64,000 nucleotides of DNA from Anaerolineaceae bacterium (GTDB taxonomy: Bacteria > Chloroflexota > Anaerolineae > Promineifilales > Promineifilaceae). This document shows positions 1 to 9,789 of the stretch, in pieces; positions within the stretch are counted from its first letter, which is position 1; the number at the start of each line of letters is the position of its first letter. The notes beneath the pieces are model-generated. The model saw only the letters and a list, made by a program, of their open reading frames with translations. It searched no databases and had not been told where the DNA came from. Location of the stretch: contig PABI01000136.1 of assembly GCA_002699125.1 (NCBI GenBank), positions 102,379 through 166,378 of the forward strand, given 5' to 3'. Both the position numbers and the translations under genes were made by a program.

Positions 1-2180
1 ATTTACCACCTACTGAAGGAAACCTAATAATCGCTTTACATCTTGATCAGTCAAGCACCGAAGAAGCAAAAAATTTGCTAACCGAGTTGTCTGAAGAGAA
101 AAAAATCGTGCGTCGACGTACAAATGGCTATTATGAGTTACGTTATCGTAGCGAGTTTGATCTGCAAGAGGCAATCAGGGAAGAGAAACGACGATTACGG
201 CCTACATTCGATAGTGTTGATGCACTAGATAGCCTACCCGGATTTGACGAGAAAACAGGACCTTTGCTCGGCGAATCCTACAAAAAAAAGCATTTTATCA
301 GTCGAGAAGCCGTTCGAGAAATAATCTCTCCCAGCAGTTTAGCAAACCCTAATCACTTTATACAACGAATCAAAGGATGGTATCAACCTGATCGCGGTAA
401 ATATGAAGGTGATTTATTAATCCTATACGTCTTGACCGAAGACACGGAAAATATAAGAACAGCAACTAATTATGCTACTAATGAGGCCTGCAAACATCCC
501 CAGTTAATTATCGCAGTTCCTAAAAATCCTTGGCCAATAACGGAAAAATTATTGCAGCTACAAGCTATGCGTGAAATAAAAAACAATTCTTCATCCTTCC
601 CAAACATGACTGATGCAGACAAGGAAGAACTGTCTCAAGATATTGGTGATCTACAAGGTGATATTGACAAAGAATTAATAGAATTCCTTCGTGCTGATAA
701 TTTCACATGGCATTGTAATGGTCAAATCACGACTAATTTAAGTCGCGGCTCAGAAATAGACTTTATATCGGGTCTACTGACAAACATCTTTAACAAAACC
801 CCACAAGTTGAAGACGATTATATAGCCAATATTTTAAGGGGCCGTGATGCCCAAAAACGATACCGGCAAGAAGCGATTACTAGATTATTAGAGCATCAGG
901 GGCACATAACTATAGCAATGAGAGGAGGCTCTCCTGAGGAACGCATATTTAGAAATTGTTTCAAAAATACAGAAGTTTTCGAACTAAAAGCAGACAAGGG
1001 CAGATACGCTGACTTCGAGGTACGCGATGAGTGGCCAAAGGGGTCTTCATTGAGGGATATTTGGCTTTTACTCCATAAGCATTTAAGACAACAACCAGAC
1101 AAGGTCGAAAGATTTGACAAAGTTATTAGCGAATTGTTGACACCTCCTTATGGCCTTAGTCACCAGTTAATTGAAATGGTACTGGCTGCATTTTTCAGAA
1201 ATCACCTTGATGAATATGCTTTTGCAGAGATCAAATCTCACAAGCAAAAGACTTTGGACATCATTGCATTAGATGCCCAAACTATTTCCAATATTGTATC
1301 GGCACCAAAAAACTACGCCCTAACATTTTATGAAATACATCCAAGTGAAAAAGAATATGTCAATGGTATGATTAATACCTTGATTGACAATGTGGACAAA
1401 ACAGAAGAAGTAGGCATATGGGAACGTGGAAAGGAAGCCCTTCAGGCTTGGTTCACAGTTTTGCCAACAATAACAATTGAGACAGGTGCTTTTAATAATC
1501 CACACTGCCACAATCTTATTAAGCTGTTCAAGGATAAAGCAAAAACAACTGATGGCAAACGATTGCTCAAAACATACTTGCCAGAAGCATTAGATGTAAC
1601 TTTGACCTCGCCGCCATCTGATAAGGAATTAGTTGAGATTATTGCTCGGTTTGAATCATGCTACGAAGAACTTACCAATTATGCTGAAAGCCAGGCCCGC
1701 TTAACTATTAAAAGGCTGATCGAATGTTTTGGGGGTAGTGGGGCAACCCGTGATGCATTAAGAGATTCCCTACAAAACTGGTATGCAAATCTGTCCGAGA
1801 GTCAACAGTTACACGTTTTTAGTGGTAATGCTGGTCACTTGCAAAACGCAATTAACTCGGAAAAAGATATTGATCAACGAATGCTTAAAGAGCTACCCAT
1901 TGCTATGCAACTTGGTGATTTTAAAAGCTGGACTGAGTCAACAACGGTTGATTTATACCTAGAGAAAGTAAGAGTCGCCAAGATGGAAATAGAGAATTGG
2001 CAGCCATCGAGTCCGACTGTGGCAACAAAGGAGAATGGAGATACCTCTGCTGCTGATGAAACTTTTTCAACCGAATTCATAAGTATCAAACAACAGTTCA
2101 GAGATGTTTTATCCTCTGTTCCTATTGAAACAGCTAAACAAATATTGCGTGAATTACTAATAGAACTAGAAAATGGTTGA
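1..2180 (+). CDS. C-terminal part of a BREX BrxC/PglY-like protein (5' end outside window)
   Basis: The reading frame is open from base 3 with no stop, so the TTG at 75 is not a convincing start and the gene begins upstream. About 725 residues are visible. They are charged and helix-rich and contain a PPYGL motif near residue 355 of the visible part, of a kind seen in the C-terminal half of BrxC/PglY-type BREX proteins. The ATPase motifs of that family would lie outside the window. The identification rests mainly on the neighbours: it overlaps the next gene by 8 bp, followed by PglZ and BrxL-like genes. BrxC/PglY proteins are large P-loop proteins needed for phage exclusion. Local base composition is distinctly AT-rich compared with the region after 6.6 kb. 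It could instead belong to another large defence ATPase family. Confidence 0.6.
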   Translation, partial: LPPTEGNLIIALHLDQSSTEEAKNLLTELSEEKKIVRRRTNGYYELRYRSEFDLQEAIREEKRRLRPTFDSVDALDSLPGFDEKTGPLLGESYKKKHFISREAVREIISPSSLANPNHFIQRIKGWYQPDRGKYEGDLLILYVLTEDTENIRTATNYATNEACKHPQLIIAVPKNPWPITEKLLQLQAMREIKNNSSSFPNMTDADKEELSQDIGDLQGDIDKELIEFLRADNFTWHCNGQITTNLSRGSEIDFISGLLTNIFNKTPQVEDDYIANILRGRDAQKRYRQEAITRLLEHQGHITIAMRGGSPEERIFRNCFKNTEVFELKADKGRYADFEVRDEWPKGSSLRDIWLLLHKHLRQQPDKVERFDKVISELLTPPYGLSHQLIEMVLAAFFRNHLDEYAFAEIKSHKQKTLDIIALDAQTISNIVSAPKNYALTFYEIHPSEKEYVNGMINTLIDNVDKTEEVGIWERGKEALQAWFTVLPTITIETGAFNNPHCHNLIKLFKDKAKTTDGKRLLKTYLPEALDVTLTSPPSDKELVEIIARFESCYEELTNYAESQARLTIKRLIECFGGSGATRDALRDSLQNWYANLSESQQLHVFSGNAGHLQNAINSEKDIDQRMLKELPIAMQLGDFKSWTESTTVDLYLEKVRVAKMEIENWQPSSPTVATKENGDTSAADETFSTEFISIKQQFRDVLSSVPIETAKQILRELLIELENG

Positions 2181-2952
2181 GATCTATACAGGTTTATTAC
2201 CTGCCGAAGAAATCCCATACAATGGTCATGTTGTCGACAATAGGGAAGACTATATTTCAATTCGACAACTAATTTACGATGCTCTTTCTCAGGATGCGGA
2301 AGTGCAGGTATTTGTACGAACTCGCGTTTGCGATGGATGGTTCTGGGATATTGAAGAATACTTTGCTGAGATAAGAGTAATTAATTATTCCCCTTTTGAA
2401 CGCTTGAAACAAAAATTAAATATCCAATCCTTCCCTTCAGATTTTCCATTAAGTTCAGAGGATGTTGTGCAATTGGGAATATTAGACTTGCTAGATCCCC
2501 TTAATCCTGTAACCGATGTTAAGAAATGGATTGTAGAACATCTGCTAGGAGAAATATGGGCGACTTCCATGCCTTCGTGGGATCACTTCTCAAAATTAGT
2601 CCATTGGTTTGTTGAGGTAGAGGGCGAACCATCTCCCTCTCTTTCTGCATTTACAGACCAAATCATTAAAGGGTGGTGTTCTGAAGGCCCAGGCTCACTT
2701 CGCAGCGCCTATTCTCGTCTTTTGGAAAACCCTAAAAAGAATGCTATTTCCCTTCTCACATGGTCTGCGCTCTCACCATATGATGAGTTTAGGGAAGACT
2801 GGCTAGCTGATGAAACATGGTTTTCCCCTGTACTAGTTGATTTAGCAGGTAAGATTGACACAATCGTATTACCAATAAATATCCGACGAAAACTCGATCC
2901 TAAAATCCAATCCTATTGGAATTCTAAATTACAAGGTCTAATTGATGATTGA
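2173..2952 (+). CDS. Hypothetical protein inside the BREX-like operon
   Basis: A 259-residue soluble acidic protein that I do not recognise. The ATG at 2173 overlaps the previous stop by 8 bp, and its end overlaps the next start by about 11 bp, so it is translationally coupled on both sides. No membrane segment, signal peptide or catalytic motif is visible; the sequence is rich in aromatic residues and ends in a short charged tail. Its place between a BrxC-like and a PglZ gene suggests a structural or adaptor component of the same complex. This is inference from position only. Confidence 0.75.
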   Translation: MVEIYTGLLPAEEIPYNGHVVDNREDYISIRQLIYDALSQDAEVQVFVRTRVCDGWFWDIEEYFAEIRVINYSPFERLKQKLNIQSFPSDFPLSSEDVVQLGILDLLDPLNPVTDVKKWIVEHLLGEIWATSMPSWDHFSKLVHWFVEVEGEPSPSLSAFTDQIIKGWCSEGPGSLRSAYSRLLENPKKNAISLLTWSALSPYDEFREDWLADETWFSPVLVDLAGKIDTIVLPINIRRKLDPKIQSYWNSKLQGLIDD

Positions 2953-5062
2953 AGAACATGAAGATCTTCTAACCGATGCATTTCGCAACTTTACTCGGCT
3001 GGAGCGTCAGCTACGTCAGGCTGTAGGAGAAGTGCTTGCACAGCAGCTTGGGGCAGACTGGATCAGCCAGATTCCAACAACCATAAGAGAAGATTGTGAA
3101 GCAAAAATGCTCGAAATTACCGGTGAAATTGAAGATGCTGAGCGTAGTAGCAACTTGCTCAACTTTACGGACTTTAGTCAATTAACTTCAATGATTGTTG
3201 ATCACTTTTGGGTGAACTGTTTCGAGTATTGGTTCGATAGCCTAGAAGCTACTAAAAGTCGTTTTGAAAAGTTACGCTGGTATCGAAATCGCCTTATGCA
3301 CAGTGATCTAAGCCCAGATGCTTGCCCCGCCTTCATCAACTTGTGCGAGAAAACTATGGAGGAAGTACAAAGCGGGCCGAAGAACGATATTCTTTCTATA
3401 GGGCGGAAACAAACAAATTTGGTTGAAAATGGACCCTCTAATTATGTTCAAGAGTTTACTACAGAAGGTCAATCGAAGTTCTTATCCCGAATAGAAAAAG
3501 CATTACAGCAAATGTCAGGCCTATTTGATGGTGAGAAGGAAGCTGTTCTTAATGTTATTGAACAAAATCTTAAATTGTGTACACCAATGTTAATAGATCA
3601 AGTCTGGCATAAGTTCACGGCCTTGCCTGGCACAGACAAAAGAATACAAGATATAAAGAGCAAATTACCACCCAAAAGACCAAGTTCACCAGATTCGAAC
3701 AAATGGAAACTAAATCTGAAAAAATGGTTTAAGTGGGCCGAAAAAGAATATCTGCCATATCGTTATTGGATGATGGTTAATGAACAGACTGACTTAGAAA
3801 TTGAGCAAATGAGTTTGGTGTATGAAGATTGGTTATATGATGCATACCCAAAGCTTATTCAGCAAAGACCCGATAGATTTGTGTATGGAACCTATCAACA
3901 CATTGTTAAGTTACTAGAAGACAATAAAGTTATACTATGGGTTTTAATAGATAATCTGCCCTGGTTTTATTTGAGACTCATTTCACGCCATCTTAGCGAG
4001 AACGGATTTGGCAATATTCAGGTGTCAAGGCAGCTATCAATGCTTCCAAGTGACACGGCCTTCTCGCGCAAAAGCTCATTGGTCGGACAACTACCTAACG
4101 AAATAATTTCTTCTCTCAATGAAAAGGGGGCATTTACAGATGCATGGAAAGGACGAACTGATAAACAAGTAATTTGGCTAAATGATTTTGACGATTTGGC
4201 AAATGTAGAAGGTTTCCAAGGTGATTTATTTGTCTACGTATACAGTCGTCTCGATAAACTCAGCCACGAACCAAGTACAACGGATTTTGAACGAGAAGAA
4301 GAAATTGAGGCCGCCTTGAATAGGTTCGTTAGCAAATTGGCTGAAGCAATGCAGCAACTGTCTGAAAGCCGCCCCTCGGTATTAATTATATCCACGGATC
4401 ACGGTGCGACATATTATCCTTCCCAAGGACAGCATTTGTCAGCCCCTCCTTCAGCAATGAAAGAGGATGGTTACGAACGGCATCAAAGATTTATCCGTAC
4501 TGACAGAAAAGAGGCTCTCAACAGCATTGAATGGTTCTACCTAGATAAAGACAGGTTTATGCTGCCGCAAAACTATGCAGTAGCACGCGGATGGCGTTAT
4601 ATAGAACGAAGGCCCCGAGGCTATACTCATGGTGGTCTCTCACCAGAGGAAACCATTTTACCCTTGATAATATGTGAACTTGGGGAAAATGAGTTTGAAC
4701 GTATGCTTCCCAGTTTTGAGCATGCTACTCTTCCCATTAGATTGGGTGTCCTCACTAACCTCGCTATTCGCATCCGCAATCCGTACAGAGTGCCTATCGA
4801 AAATCTAGAAATTAAACTAAATGACTACAACATCATTTTTCCACCCGTTGATGTTGCCCCCAAAATGGAAGCAAAAACCAAAGAAATCAAAATTAAAATA
4901 CCCGCTAAAACAAGTGTAGAACGCAATGAAATTTTGATTAACTGTTTCGTTCGCTTCAGTGCCGGTGGTCAGGAGCATTCGTATCCTGATAAACTAAGAG
5001 TAAAGGTTCGGCAACTGTTTAAGACTGATCTGGACGACGAATTCGGAGATATGTTTTCATGA
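2942..5062 (+). CDS. pglZ: PglZ-domain protein with N-terminal HEPN-like region (BREX phosphatase-like)
   Basis: A 706-residue protein. The central and C-terminal part has the PglZ/alkaline-phosphatase-like pattern: a strand ending in LIDN near residues 334-338, a STDHGATYYPS segment in the middle of the domain and a THGGLSPEE segment near its end, which would contribute metal-binding Asp and His residues. PglZ is the hallmark protein of BREX phage-exclusion systems. The N-terminal ~130 residues resemble a Swt1-type HEPN domain, with an RNRLMH stretch (R-x4-H) at residues 115-120, a motif used by HEPN RNases. The start at 2942 (or the adjacent ATG at 2945) overlaps the upstream gene; the downstream gene begins 4 bp before its stop. 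With BrxC and BrxL this order resembles a type 4-like BREX, but the PAPS-reductase gene of that type is not in the window. Confidence 0.85.
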   Translation: MMIEEHEDLLTDAFRNFTRLERQLRQAVGEVLAQQLGADWISQIPTTIREDCEAKMLEITGEIEDAERSSNLLNFTDFSQLTSMIVDHFWVNCFEYWFDSLEATKSRFEKLRWYRNRLMHSDLSPDACPAFINLCEKTMEEVQSGPKNDILSIGRKQTNLVENGPSNYVQEFTTEGQSKFLSRIEKALQQMSGLFDGEKEAVLNVIEQNLKLCTPMLIDQVWHKFTALPGTDKRIQDIKSKLPPKRPSSPDSNKWKLNLKKWFKWAEKEYLPYRYWMMVNEQTDLEIEQMSLVYEDWLYDAYPKLIQQRPDRFVYGTYQHIVKLLEDNKVILWVLIDNLPWFYLRLISRHLSENGFGNIQVSRQLSMLPSDTAFSRKSSLVGQLPNEIISSLNEKGAFTDAWKGRTDKQVIWLNDFDDLANVEGFQGDLFVYVYSRLDKLSHEPSTTDFEREEEIEAALNRFVSKLAEAMQQLSESRPSVLIISTDHGATYYPSQGQHLSAPPSAMKEDGYERHQRFIRTDRKEALNSIEWFYLDKDRFMLPQNYAVARGWRYIERRPRGYTHGGLSPEETILPLIICELGENEFERMLPSFEHATLPIRLGVLTNLAIRIRNPYRVPIENLEIKLNDYNIIFPPVDVAPKMEAKTKEIKIKIPAKTSVERNEILINCFVRFSAGGQEHSYPDKLRVKVRQLFKTDLDDEFGDMFS

Positions 5063-6492
5063 TAAATCCCCCCTTGGCATCTGATCTCCAGAACAGGGCA
5101 AAAAATGTCTTTGGTGAAGTATGTATTGACAAAGGATTGTTTCTTGATTCTGGGATGATTAGTCGAAGTATCCCAACATTTGTCGCAGAGTGGATATTAG
5201 ATCGTTTTTGCCCTAACGGAGAATTAACTGATGATATTCAGGACAAGATAAATCTTTTTATTCGCAAACATTTGCCTCGAAAAGATCAAAAGGAAGAGAT
5301 CAAACACCAACTATCTCAAGGAGAAGTGTTAACTATCCTCGATCACTTTTCCGTGTATGTTGATTTGAAGTCAAACACACATCGAGTTCACATACCGTGT
5401 ATTGATGAGAGAGGATATATAGAGGGGCACATTCTAGATCGTTTCCCCAATCTGCTAGGTGGGGGGATTTGGGGTGCGGGCAAGATAATTTACCATCCTC
5501 CAGATCCTGAATCACCCAGTTCAAACGGACAAGTTTGGCTAAGGGAATTCACACCAATGCAGGTAGCTCACCTGGATGTAGACTATTATTGTGAAGCACG
5601 TTCTGAATTTTCCCTTATTGAATGGCGAGAGTTATTAGTTAATGCTATGGGATCGAATCCACACGCATATACCCCTCTACAGCAACAACACCTGTTAACT
5701 CGACTAATTCCTTTAGTGCAAAAAAGAGTTAATTTAATTGAGTTAGCTCCAAAAGGGACAGGGAAATCTTTCATCTACCAAAACTTGTCAAGGCATGTGC
5801 GCGTAGTAAGTGGGGGAAAAGTAACTGCTCCGGTATTATTTTATAACCTTCAAAGCAGAACGCCTGGCCTCTTAACCAGCTATGATGTTGTCGTCTTTGA
5901 TGAAGCACAAACTATCTCGTTTGACAATCCTGGTGAGGTTGTCGGCATACTGAAAGATTATCTCGAATCAGGAAGATATACACGTGGTAATCAACAGGCA
6001 ACCGCGGACGCTAGTTTCGTCTTGCTGGGCAACATTCCTCTTGATTCCCGTGGGAAACCTAGAGAAGCTCTCTTATTTTATAATTTGCCCAACTTCCTTC
6101 AAGAAACTGCTTTTATCGATCGTCTGCATGGCATTTTACCAGGGTGGGAATTGCCAAGATTCACTGCAAACATGCCAGCCCGTGGTGTCGGATTCAAAGC
6201 GGATTTTTTTAGTGCAATCCTACATGCGCTAAGAGAAAGACCTGGTTACGATGAGTATGTTTCAGCTCATATGCAGCTTCATGGTACTGATGACATGCGA
6301 GACAAAAAAGCCATTCAACGTCTTACATCTGGTTTTTTAAGATTATTGTTCCCAAACATGAAAGTAACCCCTGAAGAATTTCAAACTTACTGTATAGAGC
6401 CGAGTGTGCGGCTTAGGCAGACTATCAGAGGGCAATTGAGTTTGTTGGATCCAGAATATAAAGTTGTTAAGATTCGTGGTGAGTTTGTTTGA
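5059..6492 (+). CDS. brxL: BrxL-like AAA+ protein (short form without Lon protease domain)
   Basis: A 477-residue protein with a P-loop (APKGTGKSF, residues 230-238) and a Walker B strand VVVFDEAQ about 50 residues later, followed by a LLGNIPLD sensor-like segment. This matches the AAA+ core of BrxL proteins. The longer BrxL family of about 680 residues carries a Lon-type protease domain at the C-terminus; here the protein ends soon after the AAA+ lid, so it is the shorter kind, or truncated. The ATG overlaps the pglZ stop (ATGA). BrxL acts in BREX defence, probably as a DNA-engaging AAA+ ring. No further defence gene follows on this strand; about 140 bp of gene-free AT-rich sequence separates it from the next, convergent gene. 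Confidence 0.75.
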   Translation: MINPPLASDLQNRAKNVFGEVCIDKGLFLDSGMISRSIPTFVAEWILDRFCPNGELTDDIQDKINLFIRKHLPRKDQKEEIKHQLSQGEVLTILDHFSVYVDLKSNTHRVHIPCIDERGYIEGHILDRFPNLLGGGIWGAGKIIYHPPDPESPSSNGQVWLREFTPMQVAHLDVDYYCEARSEFSLIEWRELLVNAMGSNPHAYTPLQQQHLLTRLIPLVQKRVNLIELAPKGTGKSFIYQNLSRHVRVVSGGKVTAPVLFYNLQSRTPGLLTSYDVVVFDEAQTISFDNPGEVVGILKDYLESGRYTRGNQQATADASFVLLGNIPLDSRGKPREALLFYNLPNFLQETAFIDRLHGILPGWELPRFTANMPARGVGFKADFFSAILHALRERPGYDEYVSAHMQLHGTDDMRDKKAIQRLTSGFLRLLFPNMKVTPEEFQTYCIEPSVRLRQTIRGQLSLLDPEYKVVKIRGEFV

Positions 6493-6633
6493 CCAGATCC
6501 CGTAGAATACTTTGTGACACTTTAAACGGCCTTTCTCTACATATTTATCTTGTTGTATGCATTGTCAAAACACGATCCACGCCTGCCTGAAAGTATGATA
6601 AGGTAAACGAATGTTTTTCCATCATCCTACCAC

Positions 6634-9000
6634 CTAATTCATCTCTGATGGATATATTATCAGTCCTTCTCTAGTAACCAATATGTCATCGAGAAGACCA
6701 ATCTGCCGCAGTATCCCAATAGTCTGGTGAGCAATACCACTTTGTAACTGACCTTGTTCAACCTTACCTCCCGCCAACCACACGGCTGTATCAGCTCCAC
6801 CATCCTCCTTCCCATATACACTAGCCAACGCCCCCAACAAAATTGCCCCTCGCCGCTCGGGGAGAAAGTGGGCCAAATAATCTTCAGCTGCCGCTTTCGC
6901 CCGCTCCAGCGCATTGGTATATTGGCCTTTATCCATGCGCAAAGCGGCCGCATACGCCTTGTTCAACCCGGCCCCCAGTTTCACCCCTTCCGGATCGCCC
7001 TTAACCGCATCCAGCACCGCCTGCGGCGGCCGTGCCTGGCCAGTCAGGTCATCTCGCCTTTGCTGCAGGGCTTCAATATGCGCCTTCACTCTAGCTTCCA
7101 GCCTGTCCAGCCAATGCGCCGAGCGTCCCGCCATACCGGTGGCGCGGGGCAGGGGAGGGCGGTTCTCTCTATCCGACCAGTCGATGCTCAGCCGTTTGTG
7201 CAGCAGGGACGGAATGGGAATGCCGCTCTCTAATATCTCACGCGATTTCGCATAGTTCCACGACACTACCTGGCTCAGGTCCGCGCCCGTTTTCACGGCG
7301 CTGTCAATAATATCTTCCAGTGGGGCAGGGGGATTGTCTGGTAAACGGCCGTACAGGGCCTTATTCAACATCAACGAATTGCAATACATCCCCAACGCCC
7401 CCCGGTTAGCGATAGCTTGGGCAACGGCCGTTTCCATCACTTCCACACTATATGCCTCTCCCACACCTAAACTCCCGGCAGAATCTGGATCAACCAATCC
7501 CAGATACTCTGTCTCGATAAAATCCACGCGCGGCGGCAGGTTGCGGCTGTTAGCCGGGGGGTATGAACTGATACCCCCTTCGATTTTCGTCCAGGGCAAG
7601 GCCTGTGAATCTTCGGTCGGCCGCAAGACAACATACTCACCTACCTGGTTCGGGCTGCGCCAGGCCAGCACCTTCCGCTCCCCATCGTGATCAGTGAAGG
7701 GATGCAGCCAAAGGGCATCATCGTTGTCGGCTCCGCCCAGAATCCCGGCAATACCCTCGCCTTTGGGCGAGTTCGGCAGCGCCAGCCAGTCCTCATCATT
7801 GACCCAGGCCGTGCCGCGCTTGTCATCAATATGAATATGGCCTCTGGGCACGTCCAGCCCTTTGATACCTGCTCGTCGTCCCACAGCCGCCGGCATGACG
7901 TAGTGCCGCCCGCCAGGGATAGGCAACCGCATCTTCTCCAGCGTGGAATGGTTCAGCCGCTTCAGGTGCTGGTTCATCAGGCTCTTGACATGGCTGCGGA
8001 ACCACATGGGATGTCCGCCGCTGGCAAAATATTCACGCAGTGGCCACGCCTGTACCTCTTCGAGTGTCGTATGGCGATCAATCTTCCCCATCGCTTCGGC
8101 CACCTGGCCCGTTTCCACTGCCTGCACAAACAAATCTCCTTCATCCTTGAGCCAATCCAGCAGCTGCTCTTCCTGAAAGAAAGGATGGAGATTGATAAGG
8201 CTCTGAATGTCCAAACGCATATCGTTATGGCCATGGACAAAGCTGAGGCCGACAAAGGTACGGCCGTTGTCCAGCCGCACTTCTTTCTTGGTGTCTTGGG
8301 GCAGGAGAAAGTCTACGGGACGGCCGTTTTCATCCTGCAGATCGTCGGCCACAATGGCGTGGCCTTTGTCCTGGCCTTTGGGGGTCATGACCGTAAACTC
8401 CACCCGTTTTGCATAGCGTAGTTCTGTTTCCATCCGTTCCCGCTTTGCTGGAGAAAGCCCACCGTGTCGGCCATCCTCAGACAAAACCATCCCTTCGGCT
8501 TCGCTCAGGGCAAGCTTCCTCAACATCTGGCGAGAAATGAGGCCCGCGCCATCCCACACTTTGGCTTCCTCCAGGGATTGCTCCATGTACGCCACACGCA
8601 CATCATCGGGGTCAAAGAAGCTGCTGACAAAATGCGGCCGCATCACCCGGCTAATGCGCTTGGAAAGAACAAAGCCGCCCTTGTGCAAATCCAGTTTCAA
8701 ACCGGTGGCTTCCAGGAATTCCTCCGTCGTCATCCCGTCCACATACAGGTCGCTCACCTGGCTGCCGTTGACCCAACGCAGGGTGGGGCGGTCCAGGCCA
8801 AAGGTGTGCGCTGCACGGGGTTCAGCCACTTCGTCCACCGGCCGGGTTAGAATCCGCCAGGCCCGCTGTGTCTGCTCCAGAAAAGGAAATGCGGCTCCAC
8901 CTAAATCATCATCGAAACTGGTCACATTGTAAGGCAAATTCTCCAGTACATCTTGCGGTAGATAAGCTGTACTTGGGCTGCTTGCGCCGCGTCCGCCCAT
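6634..9000 (-). CDS. Large protein with two-barrel RNA polymerase-like motifs, paralogue A
   Basis: A 788-residue protein if translation starts at the ATG at 9000, which overlaps the stop of the upstream gene as TAATG; an earlier ATG at 9090 would add 30 residues. Going N to C (numbered from 9090) it shows WDGAGLISR (179-187), GQDKGH (239-244), LGGADNDDALW (451-461), WRSPNQ (477-482) and, about 120 residues further on, IDSAVKTGADL. Order and spacing recall the DGxGxIS, KG, DxDGD and AVDxxKTG motifs of QDE-1/YonO-type polymerases, although the first catalytic Asp appears to be Gly and an extra Asp follows. Its paralogue is at 15327-17921. It ends the mobilization operon. A CCTGAGCGAAGCCGAAGG-type insertion encodes LALSEAEG near residue 193. 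Role as primase or RNA polymerase is inference. Confidence 0.6.
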   Translation of the reverse strand: MGGRGASSPSTAYLPQDVLENLPYNVTSFDDDLGGAAFPFLEQTQRAWRILTRPVDEVAEPRAAHTFGLDRPTLRWVNGSQVSDLYVDGMTTEEFLEATGLKLDLHKGGFVLSKRISRVMRPHFVSSFFDPDDVRVAYMEQSLEEAKVWDGAGLISRQMLRKLALSEAEGMVLSEDGRHGGLSPAKRERMETELRYAKRVEFTVMTPKGQDKGHAIVADDLQDENGRPVDFLLPQDTKKEVRLDNGRTFVGLSFVHGHNDMRLDIQSLINLHPFFQEEQLLDWLKDEGDLFVQAVETGQVAEAMGKIDRHTTLEEVQAWPLREYFASGGHPMWFRSHVKSLMNQHLKRLNHSTLEKMRLPIPGGRHYVMPAAVGRRAGIKGLDVPRGHIHIDDKRGTAWVNDEDWLALPNSPKGEGIAGILGGADNDDALWLHPFTDHDGERKVLAWRSPNQVGEYVVLRPTEDSQALPWTKIEGGISSYPPANSRNLPPRVDFIETEYLGLVDPDSAGSLGVGEAYSVEVMETAVAQAIANRGALGMYCNSLMLNKALYGRLPDNPPAPLEDIIDSAVKTGADLSQVVSWNYAKSREILESGIPIPSLLHKRLSIDWSDRENRPPLPRATGMAGRSAHWLDRLEARVKAHIEALQQRRDDLTGQARPPQAVLDAVKGDPEGVKLGAGLNKAYAAALRMDKGQYTNALERAKAAAEDYLAHFLPERRGAILLGALASVYGKEDGGADTAVWLAGGKVEQGQLQSGIAHQTIGILRQIGLLDDILVTREGLIIYPSEMN

Positions 9001-9776
9001 TAGGTATACCACGCCGTTTCTTCTAATTGCCTCAATTGTATTCCCATCCTGCGCACGGCTTTGTCTATAGTGGAGTAACGTTTGCGCCACTTCCGTCCCT
9101 TTGATCCTTGCATTACATTAACGAGTTGCCGTTCTTCCGGCTCGTAAACATTCACGACAAACCTGCTTTTGGGCTGAGTCTCGATTCGAATAATCCACCA
9201 TGGCCAACCGGCTAGTACATACAAGCCAATGTCTTTTACTTCCGTTATTTCGTAGATGTGTTGCACCTCATCTTGCGATATCGAAGAAGATTCTAACCAG
9301 CGCCGCAAAGCTTTTGTCCGATTTAGTTTGAATAGAAAATTAGCTAACCCCATAACCAAATAAAGGACGGTTAATGAAAACATCTGTCGTCCCGGTAACA
9401 ACAGTGAGCCGCTGACCGGAAGAACGATAAACCCCACCCAGATAGCCATTGTCGTCCAATTCAACCTTTGACCAAAACATAAATTTAAGCGTATGGGAAA
9501 GAGCCGATGATCATCTATAAAAATAATGATCATGGTCAATACAAAAAGCCAGAACCAAGTCGCAAAAAACAGGATCAATTGGACGCCGGGGGACGCCTCT
9601 ACGCCATTGAAGGTTCCCGACCAGAACCCTTGCAAAATAAAAGGAATAAGAATCGCCAAAGCAAGCAAGCCACTATAGTTCCAAGCCCATGTCATCATAT
9701 ACCAGTCACGGTAGTTCATTTCTATTTTTGCCCTCTGTTTCTTTTGCCTCATTTTGTTTACGTCCTTTTTCATCAT
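9000..9776 (-). CDS. Polytopic membrane protein of unknown function
   Basis: A 258-residue protein from the ATG at 9776, preceded by AGAGAAG; the frame is open upstream but that part overlaps the DUF4417 gene in another frame. Four hydrophobic segments occupy roughly residues 20-150, followed by a ~100-residue basic cytoplasmic domain with several Arg/Lys clusters. It lies between the DUF4417 gene and the polymerase-like gene, with its stop overlapping the start of the latter (TAATG), so the three are likely co-translated. No family is recognised. A role at the membrane in DNA transfer or in anchoring replication is possible but unsupported. Confidence 0.7.
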   Translation of the reverse strand: MMKKDVNKMRQKKQRAKIEMNYRDWYMMTWAWNYSGLLALAILIPFILQGFWSGTFNGVEASPGVQLILFFATWFWLFVLTMIIIFIDDHRLFPIRLNLCFGQRLNWTTMAIWVGFIVLPVSGSLLLPGRQMFSLTVLYLVMGLANFLFKLNRTKALRRWLESSSISQDEVQHIYEITEVKDIGLYVLAGWPWWIIRIETQPKSRFVVNVYEPEERQLVNVMQGSKGRKWRKRYSTIDKAVRRMGIQLRQLEETAWYT

Positions 9777-9789
9777 CTTAGTCACTTCT

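Noticed and set aside
7687..8421. A 244-codon plus-strand frame inside polymerase-like gene A
   Set aside because: Opposite-strand shadow of a conserved coding region; composition rich in His/Arg/Gln as typical for such shadows in GC-rich genes.
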